Shown in pieces: positions 52,101-60,900 of a stretch of DNA of 64,000 nt. Source of the DNA: Plasmopara viticola (Eukaryota; Oomycota; Peronosporomycetes; Peronosporales; Peronosporaceae). The number at the start of each line of letters is the position of its first letter. The stretch's first letter is position 1. The notes beneath the pieces were generated by a model. That model did no database searches, had not been told where the DNA came from, and saw only the letters and a list, made by a program, of their open reading frames with translations. The DNA lies in the NCBI GenBank assembly GCA_001695595.3, contig MBPM02000199.1, forward strand, positions 1-64,000, given 5' to 3'. Made by a program: the position numbers and the translations under genes.

Positions 52101-54790
52101 GGTTGAAATCTCCTCAGGTTTGTCCACACGCCAAACTAATTATGTTAGAAGCACCCTAGGAATGACATTGCTCGACTTGTGAATAGACATCTAAGCTGGG
52201 ACGCCAGTTCAGAGAAAGTAAGTAGTAAGTTTATTGAATACACAATACACCCAATGCAGCTTATAACTCAATTTATTCAATTATCATTATTGTGTACTTT
52301 TCAACTAACTTACTCGTCTAATCGTTCGTGACGCGAATGTCTTAATGCGTGCCTTACAGGATTGTGTTTGACTGACTTGCGAAATTGGCGAAAATTATGG
52401 TATACCTGAAGCCTTCAAAAGTATCAATCATTTTAAACAATTCATCAGCAAGGCATTATACCATCCGCGCTCAATCTTTCTGATCGTCATTTCTATGCAC
52501 GTATAAACCCGTATGTGAGAGTCATCGTACCGATATATAACCGCTGTCTTCTTTTCAACAACGTCTTAGAATATCCAGGCAAAATTTAAAACGGTCTAAA
52601 GGATGTTTTACCTCGCTTATTACGATGCCGCGTGCCAAGTCGTTACATCCCGTGAAGAAAGAAAATTGAACAATTATAATGTTCGACGCATTCTTTTAAA
52701 GCGCTAGCATAAGCGAGGGTTGAAATCTCCTCAGGTTTGTCCACACGCCAAACTAATTATGTTAGAAGCACCCTAGGAATGACATTGCTCGACTTGTGAA
52801 TAGACATCTAAGCTGGGACGCCAGTTCAGAGAAAGTAAGTAGTAAGTTTATTGAATACACAATACACCCAATGCAGCTTATAACTCAATTTATTCAATTA
52901 TCATTATTGTGTACTCTTCAACTAACTTACTCGTCTAATCGTTCGTGACGCGAATGTCTTAATGCGTGCCTTACAGGATTGTGTTTGACTGACTTGCGAA
53001 ATTGGCGAAAATTATGGTATACCTGAAGCCTTCAAAAGTATCAATCATCTTAAACAATTCATCAGCACGGCATTATACCATCCGCGCTCAATCTTTCTGA
53101 TCGTCATTTCTATGCACGTATAAACCCGTATGTGAGAGTCATCGTACCGATATATTACCGCTGTCTTCTTTTCAACAACGTCTTAGAATATCCAGGCAAA
53201 AGTTAAAACAGTCTAAAGGATGTTTTTTCTCGCTTAGTACGATGCCGCGTGCCAAGTCGTTACATCCCGTAAAGAAAGAAAATTGAACAATTATAATGTC
53301 TGATGTATTCTTACAAAGCGCTAGCATAAGCGATTGTTGAAATCTTCTCAGGTTTGACCACACGCCAAACTAGCCATGTTTGAAGTACCCTAGGAACGAA
53401 ACGAGATCAATGGCATAGCTTATATTGCTCGACTTGTCAATAGACACCTAAGCATGTGCAAACAGAATAAGTAGTTAGTTGATTGGACTCACAGTACACC
53501 CAGTGCAGCTAATCGCTCAATTTATCCAATTATCATTCTTGTGTACTCTTCCAACTAACTTACTCGTCTAATCGTTCGTGACGCGAATGTCTTAATGCGT
53601 GCCTTACAGGATTGTGTTTGACTGACTTGCGAAATTGGCGAAAATTATGGTACACCTGGAGCCTTCAAAAGTATCAATCATCTTAATCATTTCATCAGCA
53701 CGGCATTATACCATCCGCGCTCAATCTTTCTGACCGTCATTTCTATGGACGTATCAACCCGTATGTGAGAGTCATCGTACCGATATATTACCGCTGTCTT
53801 CTTTTCAACAACGTCTTAGAATATCCAGGCAAAAGTTAAAACAGTTTAAAGGATGTTTTTCTCGCTTAGTACGATGCCGCGTGTCAAGTCGTTACATCCC
53901 GTGAAGAGAAAAAATTGCACAATTAAAATGTCTGACTAATTCTCTCAAAGAGCTAGCATAAGCGATGGTTGAAATTCTCTCAGGTTTGACCACACGCCAA
54001 ACTAGCCATGTTTGAAGCACCCTAGGAACGAAACGGGATCAAGTGGCATAGCTTACATTGCTACTTGTCAATAGAAATTAATAACAGTTCAAAGGATGTT
54101 TTTTCTTGCTTAGTACGATGCCGCGTGCCAAATCGTTATCTCCCGTAAAGAATTGCACAATTTCAATGTCTGACTCATTCTTCCAAAGCGCTACCATAAG
54201 CGATGGCTGAAAATTTCTCAGGTTTGACCACACGCCAAACTAACCATGTTAAAAGCACCTCAGGAATGAAACGGGATCAAGTACATTGCTACTAGTCAAT
54301 AGACACCTAAGCATGTGCAGAGAAAGGAAGTAGTTAGTTTATTGGACTCACAGTACACCCAATTTAGCTAATAACTCAATTTATCCAGTTATCATTACTG
54401 TGTACTCGTCCAAGCAACTTACTCGTCTAAGCGTTCGTGACACAAATGTCTCAATGTGTGCCTTACGGGATTGTGTTTGACTGACCGGCAAATTTGGTGC
54501 AAATTATGTTATACCTGAAGCCTTCAACAGGGTCAATCATCTTAATCATTTCATCAATACGGCATTCTACCATCCACGCTCAATCTTTCTGACCGTCATC
54601 TCTATGGACGTACAAACTCGTATGTGAGAGTCATCGTACCGATATATTACCGCTGTCGTCTTTTCAACAACGTTTTAAAATATCCAGGCAACTTTAAAAC
54701 AATTTTAATAATGGTTTCTCTTGCTAAGGACGATGCCACGTGCCAAGCCCTCCCGTAAAGAAAGAAAATTGCACGATTACAATGTCTGAC
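46127..54790. repeat. Family C/B-like diverged monomers
   Basis: Monomers remain ~610-640 bp but are more variable. They carry ggactcacagtacacccaat and a following tgcagctaataactcaattt block, which corresponds to the B text cgatatgcccagtgcatctg. The 26-46 kb C monomers have ggactgatcgtaccaaaaa at that place instead. Many small private indels are visible (for example eight C residues near 46,357). Open frames here are 60-100 codons and out of register between copies. Confidence 0.9.
50700..53880. repeat. 1,867-bp three-monomer higher-order repeat
   Basis: Block 51305-51496 recurs at 53172-53363 almost unchanged (offset 1,867 bp). The monomer order is alpha, beta, alpha, alpha, beta. Alpha monomers have taattatgttagaagcaccc (near 50880, 52135, 52755). 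Beta monomers have tagccatgtttgaagtaccc (near 51505, 53372). This is a second, independent centre of recent homogenisation inside an otherwise diverged block. Confidence 0.85.
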
Positions 54791-57690
54791 ACGTCACTAA
54801 CAATATTGCGAGTAGATCGATCAGAATGGTGACAATTTGACAAATTGAGTAATTAGATGCATTGGATGTTTTGTAAGTTCAGTAGATGAACTATTTATTT
54901 CTTCTGCACACGTGTATAGGCTAAGGTTCATTAACAAGTTGGGTATTGTCAGCTATACCGCTTCAAGCCTGGTGTGCTTCTAATATAGTCAGTTCGGCGT
55001 GTGGTTTACCCTGAGAAGATTTTAATCTTCGCTTATACTAGCGCTTTCGAAGAATGCGTCAGGCATTGTAATTGTGCAATTTTCGTACATAACGGCTTGG
55101 CACGAGGCATGGTACTTAGCACGAAAAACCAATCTTGAAATTATCCAGGATATATTATGACGTTGTTGAAAAAAAGATACTTATAAAAGCGGAAAAATAT
55201 CGGTACGATGGCTTTCACCTACGAGTCCGATTGTGCGTAGAGATGAAGGTCAGAAAGGTTGCACCCAGATGGTATATAGGCGTACGAATGAGAGGATTAA
55301 GACGATTGTTACGGTTGAAGACTTCAGATATACCATAATTTGCACCAATTTTGCAAGCCAGTCCACACAAAACCGTAAGGCGCACATTTAGACATTCGCG
55401 TCTCGAACGATTAGCAAATTAGTTGATTGGACGAGAACAGAATTGTGATGATTTGATAAATGGAGCATAGGAAAAAAGCAAAATGGTGATGATTGGATAT
55501 AATGAACAAATACATGCACTTTTGGTACGATCAGTCCGGTAAACGAACTACTTAGTTTTTCTGCACACGCGTATCTGCCAAGGTGTCCATTGACAAGTTG
55601 AGGAGGGACAGCTATGCCACTTGATCCCGCTTCAAGCCTGGCGTGCTTCAACATAATCAGTTTGGCGTGTCGTCAATTGTAAAAATCTATAACCTTTGCT
55701 TATGCTAGCGCTTTGAAAGAATACGTCAGACATTGTAAGTGTGCAAATTTCGTACTTAACGAAAGGAAATGTATTTAGGACGAGGCATCGTTCTTGGCAA
55801 GTGAAATCATCCTTTAAATGCTTTTCATTTACCTGAAAATACTATGACGTTACTAAAAAGAAGACGGTAGGTGAAGCGGAAATATATAGTCTGATCGCTT
55901 TATTCTCAGGTCCGATTGTGCGTAGAGTAGAAGGTCAAAACTATTGTGCCCGGATGGTATAATGGCGTGCATATGGAATGATTAAAATGATTGATACTGG
56001 TGAAGGCTACAGGAACACCATAATTTTATTTGCAAGTCAGTCCAACACAAACTCAAAAGCGCACATTCTAATATACACGTCGCGAACAATATAGCGAGTA
56101 GATTGATCGGACGAGAACAGAATGGTGGTGATTGGATAAATTGAGTAATTAGATGCATGGGGTGTACTGTAAATCCAGTAAACGAACTACTCATTTTCTC
56201 TGCACATGCGTATCGGCTAAGGTGTCTATTAACAAGTTGAGTAGCCCGCTTCAATGCCTGGTGTGCTTCTAGCATAGTCGGTTTGGCGTATGGTCAACCG
56301 TGAGAAGATTTCAACCTTCGCTTTTACTAGCGCTTTCAAAGAATGCGTCAGACATTGTAATTGTGATATTTTCGCACATAACGGAAAGAATCATTTTTGG
56401 CACAAGGCATCGTACCTACCACGAAAATCCAATCTTGAAAGCGTATTCTGGGTATATTATGACGTTGCTGAAAAGAAGACTTTTATAAAAGCGGAAAAAT
56501 ATCGGTACGATGGCTTTCACTTACGGGTCCGATTATGCTCAGAGATGACGGTTAGAAAGGTTGCGCTCGGATGGTTAAATGGCGTGCGGAGGAGAGGATT
56601 AAGATGATTGTTACGGTTGAAGACTTTAGGTATACCATAATATGCACCGATTTTGCAAGCCAGTCCAACACAAACCCGTAAGGCGCGGTTTAAATATTCG
56701 CGTCTCGAGCGATCAGTAAATTCATTGACTGGACGAGAACAGAATGGTGATGGTTTGATAAATTGACAAATTAGAATTGTTGTAAATACGATCAGTCCGG
56801 TACACAACCTACTTATTTCTTCAGCACATGTGGATCGGCCAAGATGTTCATTGACAAGTTGGGCAGGTACAGCGATGCCACTTGGTTCCGCTTCATGCCT
56901 GGCGTGCTTCCAACATAGTCAGTTTGGCGTATGGTCAACCGTGAGAAGATTATAACATTTAATTATGCTAGCGCTTTGGTAGATTACGTCAGACATTGTA
57001 ATTGTGCAATTTTTGTACTTAACGGGAGTAAATGTATTTGGCACGAGGCATCGTACTAAGGCGTGCTTCTAACATAACCAAGTTTGGCGTGTGGTAAACT
57101 GTAAGAAGATTTGCTTCTTCGCTTATGCTAACGCCTGTGACGAATGCGTCAGACATTATATTGTGCAATTTTCGTTTTTAACGAGAGGTTGCGTACTTGG
57201 CGCAAGGCATCGTACTGAGCAAGAAAAACCTTTTTGATTTACCTCGATATAGTAGGGCGTTGTTGATGAGAAGAAGCTTAGATCAGCGGTAAGACACCGG
57301 GACACATCTTTCCCTAACGGTTACAATAGTCCATAGAGATGACGGCTTCTTCAAATGGAGGATGGCGTCCGGGTGAGGCGATATATATTATTGATGCTTT
57401 TGGAAGATACAGAAATACCATAATTCGCACCGATTTTGCAAGCCAGTCCAACACAGACCCGTAGAGCATACACTTAGACATTCGCGTCACGAACGAATAG
57501 ACAATTAAGCTGATTGGACAAGGACAGAATGGTGATGACTGAATGAGATATGTGAGCGTACTGTGAGTACAGTAAATCGACTACTTATGTCCTCATTACA
57601 GGCGTCTCGGCCGAGGCATCCACTGGATCGTTTAACAACGATATCTATGCCACTAAACCCGCTACTTGCGTGGTCTTTTTCCAGCATGGT
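54791..57690 (-). repeat. Inverted block of B/C satellite (~2.9 kb)
   Basis: After gcacgattacaatgtctgac the sequence switches to reverse-complement satellite (gcgagtagatcgatcag, tgacaagttgaggagggac, gatgacggtcagaaagg). It runs that way for several monomers and returns to plus orientation at about 57691 (ccatccaggcgcaatc). The left junction joins different points of the monomer, so it is not a simple palindrome. The copies are diverged and include shortened ones, such as the join near 57,059 where gcgtgcttctaacataacc follows catcgtactaag directly. Confidence 0.92.
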
Positions 57691-58592
57691 CCATCCAGGC
57701 GCAATCTTTTTGGTCATCATTTCTACGCGTCTTAAGGATGTTCTTTGAAGTAGAATCCCTCGTACCAAGTACGTTGCTTCGCGCTTAATTCAAAGATTCA
57801 CACTGTTGGATTGTCTGACGCATCTGTCCAAAGCGTTAGCATAAGTGAAACTGAAGATATTCCCAGGTGATCACACGCCGAATTGACTATGTTAAGACCC
57901 CGCCAAGCATGCAGTGGGTCAAGTGGCATAGCTGTCGCTGTTGAGCTTGTCAATGGATACCTTTGCCGAGTTACCTGTTTAGAGGACATAAGTATTGTGT
58001 TTACTGACTTGCAGTACGCCCAGTGCATCGAACTACTAAATACGTCTAATCAACTTACTTATTTAACCAATAGTGTCGCCAGTGTCTTTCCGTGTGCTGT
58101 ACGGGTTTGAAATGAACTGACTTGCAAAACTTATGCGAATAAAAGTATGTCTGTAGCCTTCAACAGTATCAATAATATTAATTGTCTCATCCGGACGCCA
58201 TCCCCACCCGAGCAGGCCGTCAACTCTACGCGCAATCGTACCCGTAAGTAAAATCCGTGATCTCGGTATCTGATTGTGGCGTCTTCTTCTTTATAACAAC
58301 TTTCTATGTCGAGGTAAACTAAAAAAAAAGCTTTTCTTGCTCAGTGCGATACCTCGCGCCTGATCCGTAATTTCTGTTAAATACGAAAAATTGCACTATT
58401 ACAATGTTTGACGCATTCGTTCAAGGTGCTAGCATATGCGAAGATTGAAATTATATCACGGTTGACCACACGCGAAACTGACTATGTTGGAAGCGCGCCA
58501 GGCATAAATCAGGATCAAGTTGCATACTAAACTTGTCAATGGATATCTTGGCCAATACATCTCTGTAGAGGACAAAAATAGTAGTTCCTAAA
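57691..58592. repeat. Worn right-hand end of the B/C satellite
   Basis: Plus-orientation monomers with the recognisable blocks gtctgacgcatctgtcc, gctgtcgctgttgagcttgtc, tttgacgcattcgttcaagg and gttgaccacacgcgaaactg. An internal deletion near 57,735 removes most of one monomer. The last recognisable satellite is around ttggccaatacatctctgt, near 58,570-58,592. After that the text no longer fits the repeat. Confidence 0.85.
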
Positions 58593-58639
58593 TTCTAAGT
58601 CAATGTCACGTTTTGGTGTTTGATCATCCTTAATCCTTG

Positions 58640-59395
58640 ATTTTTTAAAACCATCTTTGGTCTGTTGATCTTGGAAACATCTTCAATTGCTTTACCTTCA
58701 GCTCAACATGTTTACTTGTTTGTGTCTTCATATGTCAGAAACGTCTTCCTTAGATTGTGCTTCGCAAGTCATCAGTATGAGCTCGATCGATATTACTTGC
58801 CACCCTTACGTCTTTTAAAGCTCCAAACATCCCACAACCGACATAAAAAAACTTTTGCGTCCAGTTTTACGCACTCCTTCCCATTACCATGGACATAAGC
58901 ATGCCATTGAAGCGTCAAGATTGCTCAAAAGTAAATCCTTCGCTGTCCAGAGCTCGTGTGGCGGCTATCTGCACGAGTCGGACTACAATTGCGAAGAATT
59001 ATCGCAGTCATTACTGCTTTACCCAGTAAATCTTCGAAACTTCAGCATGTTCCATCATACAAAGAGCGCATTCCGCCATCGTTCCACTAACGTTCTCAGG
59101 GACTCCGTCAAGATGAAAAGTGTGTTGTAGTGAGAAGTCTGACATGATTTCGCGGTCCGCACAAACTTTGTCATTTTGCCGTATGTATATTTACCACTGT
59201 TGTCACTTTAAGAATCTTGACTCGTCTGCCAGTCCGTCTTTCAGTAGATGCAACAAACTCAGCAAGCTTGTATGCAATTTCTGCTTTGGTCTTGATGAGG
59301 TAGATGACGCAATATTGTGACTTGCCGTTGATAAGCGGAGCAAAGAAGCTCTTTTACAAGACACTGACGTCCGGACCACACAAGCCACAATGCAT
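58640..59395 (-). pseudogene. Copia integrase core, frameshifted remnant
   Basis: In several frames the minus strand reads HCGLCGPD, then GKSQYCVIYLIKTKAEI and KLAEFVASTERRTGRRVKIL. After a one-base shift it reads SDNSGKYTYGKM, then ECALCMMEHAEVSKIYW, then GKAVMTAIILRN and further WHAYVHGNGKECVKL. These follow the Copia rve integrase in order, including the SDNGGEY signature, here SDNSGKY with the glutamate lost. At least three frameshifts and several stops are present. Integrase would insert the cDNA copy into chromosomes; this one cannot. Confidence 0.88.
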
Positions 59396-59428
59396 GACTT
59401 TAAAAACACCGATTGGTCGATCGAGTTA

Positions 59429-59476
59429 AAAATATCTAAAAGCGCACGCAAATTTGCGTGCGCTTTAAGATATTTT
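59429..59476. repeat. 48-bp near-perfect palindrome within the Copia remnant
   Basis: The centre lies between 59452 and 59453. The inner 28 bp (59439-59466) are perfectly self-complementary, with GC-rich arms (aagcgcacgcaaa). Pairing continues after a single mismatched pair (59438/59467) out to 59429 and 59476. It lies between the pre-integrase trace and the integrase. In RNA it would form a strong hairpin. It is not followed by a T-run typical of a bacterial terminator and the context is eukaryotic, so I list it as an inserted or acquired inverted repeat. Confidence 0.95.
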
Positions 59477-59477
59477 A

Positions 59478-59522
59478 GCACCGAATCGTCCTAGAGCCCC
59501 CACTTGCACACCGCTGCCAAAT
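59478..59522 (-). pseudogene. Possible trace of Copia GAG-pre-integrase domain
   Basis: The minus strand reads IWQRCASGGSRTIRC followed by a stop. This is reminiscent of the LWHxRLGHxxxRTIRE segment of the pre-integrase domain. Its place between protease and integrase is right, but only W, R and RTIR agree, so this is tentative. The 48-bp palindrome begins directly after it. Confidence 0.4.
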
Positions 59523-59788
59523 GCTAACGAATTTTTTTCTGGCGATGAATCAAATCTCAAATTTGATATGCTTAGTCAAAGGTGCTAAAGGTACGGAGTG
59601 GTGACCTTTACACGATAAGATGACTTAGTCAATTGAACTTCTACAGAAGCAACGGAAACCATGTACAGCTTGAACGATTCTTTCAATCATTTTTTTCATT
59701 TCGCTCCTTTTGTCTCCGTAGAGCATGTATCGTTGTCCAATATTCCCGGCTTACCGTCCTCGAAAAATTGACTAATCGAAAATAAACT

Positions 59789-60031
59789 TTACGATAATCT
59801 TGGATTGGGCCACATATTTGAAAGCACACGGTATTCCAATCCATACGAGGTCTTTAACGACATGACGACATCACCGTTGTCAACAGCCTGCACATCATCA
59901 TTATCTGATAGATGCACGTCCACCGGAGTAAAAGTTTTGTAAATTTTTATAAACATCTTCGAGCTAACCAGGTGCTGCATCGCTCCATAGTCGACTAACC
60001 AAATGCCGCTTAACTTGCAGAGCCATTGCAA
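59789..60031 (-). pseudogene. Copia aspartic protease fragment
   Basis: An 80-codon open frame reads GIWLVDYGAMQHLVSSK, then VDVHLSDNDDVQAV, then GDVVMSLKT and LSNMWPNPRLS. This matches the Copia protease (WLVDSGATxHM...PVxVxLGD...GxGDVxM...L.NVWHIPxLS). The catalytic D-S-G-A has become D-Y-G-A (aspartate codon at 59990-59992). The element polyprotein would need this enzyme to mature its proteins, so the copy is inactive. The fragment is one of the longest uninterrupted parts of the element. Confidence 0.9.
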
Positions 60032-60126
60032 CCGACGACCGAAAGCATATAGTCGTCATGGTCCTTGCTTTGGACAATATTTGCGCCATGTGACCGATGT
60101 CCCTTCACTTCATTGATTGCTCTGAG

Positions 60127-60171
60127 TGGGAGCTTTGCCATCCAATCACCTCACTTTCCGCAATTATGGCA
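60127..60171 (-). pseudogene. Degenerate gag CCHC zinc knuckle
   Basis: The minus strand reads CHNCGK, then a stop, then GDWMAKLP. A Copia knuckle reads C-x2-C-G-K-x-G-H-x4-C. The first two cysteines survive, the histidine is D, the last cysteine is L, and a TGA stop interrupts it. The position between gag and protease is as expected. Confidence 0.78.
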
Positions 60172-60334
60172 CCGACCAACCTCTTCACTGTTAATGCCTT
60201 GCTTTGTTGTCTCGCAATATGAACGCTTGACCAGACGCGACTCCTGCCGATCTGATCCTTGAGCTTCACTGCATCATGCAAGAGGCACAATGTCACAACC
60301 TTCCAGGTCAACATGTCAGAACGTGACTCCAGCG

Positions 60335-60574
60335 CTATGGTGACGAACTAGCACGGGTCACACAGACTTCCAAAGGTGTGACCACTAAATTGTCCTCACT
60401 CACCGTAATACTTTTCACGTCTGGCTGTTTAAGCAGCGCCTTGATTATGTTGATGTGCTCGAGCATACCATCATCGTCCTTCATCATCGTCATGAAAAAT
60501 CTGCGATGAAGGAAGAGCATTCTTGCCAGGCTTCTCTTTTCAATGCGTCCCTTCAGTTTACATCTGCATATCAA
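60335..60574 (-). pseudogene. Copia gag fragment (UBN2-type capsid domain)
   Basis: A 79-codon open piece includes KRSLARMLFLHRRFF, then DDDGMLEHINIIKALLKQ, then SEDNLVVTPLE. In Copia gag the matching region is a helix-rich capsid segment with a basic stretch, then a -EHI-K-K-L- motif, then -SEEDLV-TLL-SLP. The order and spacing agree, with some changes such as VTPLEV for VTLLxSLP. Upstream, at 60,600-60,900, minus-strand frames stay open but show no convincing gag match; they may be its worn N-terminal part. It is broken by stops on both sides. Confidence 0.75.
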
Positions 60575-60900
60575 ATACTTTCTTAATAGATGATAAGCTC
60601 AAGCCATTCAAACTCTAACTTTTTATCTCCCAACTTTGACAATACCTGCGTCGCCACCTTGGACACAAAGCAACAAATTCGACAAGGCAAATTTCCATAC
60701 GTGGATACTTAAGATGCGAATAATATTGGAGGATCACGGGTTGCAAGCAGGAAGAGCAGCTGAAAGTGCTCTGGACCACTAAAGTTTTGGCGTAAGGCTC
60801 GAGAGGCCTTGGCGATAATCTGTCTTTTGATGGAGGACTCGCAGCTGCCACTGATTTGCTTAACTAAGGACACATACGATGTATGGTCACGAAAATGCAA

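Larger units (their letters stand above)
58620..60900 (-). mobile_element. Decayed Ty1/Copia retrotransposon (gag to integrase, no reverse transcriptase)
   Basis: Read on the minus strand, the order is gag (60,574 down to 60,335), a zinc knuckle (60,171-60,127), aspartic protease (60,031-59,789), a pre-integrase trace (59,522-59,478) and integrase (59,395 to about 58,640). That is the Copia order. Stops and frameshifts separate the pieces, so none is functional. Where reverse transcriptase and RNase H should follow, the sequence runs into the satellite at about 58.6 kb, so the 3' half is missing. No LTR pair was found; the stretch beyond 60,900 could hold a worn 5' LTR, but I cannot show it. 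The wording resembles oomycete Copia elements as I know them, which is the basis for the proposed host group. Confidence 0.88.

Noticed and set aside
16671..58110. Dozens of 60-127-codon open frames on both strands
   Set aside because: They recur at satellite periods (for example exactly 2,557 bp), overlap on opposite strands, and shift or stop between monomers. They are shadows of the repeat, not genes.
16749..58592. 5S or other rDNA tandem repeat
   Set aside because: Monomers of ~570-640 bp would fit 5S rDNA spacing, but no recognisable 5S sequence or internal promoter boxes were seen in any monomer.
58665..59130. Plus-strand frames of 77 and 91 codons
   Set aside because: They lie antisense to the Copia integrase remnant and are shadows of it.
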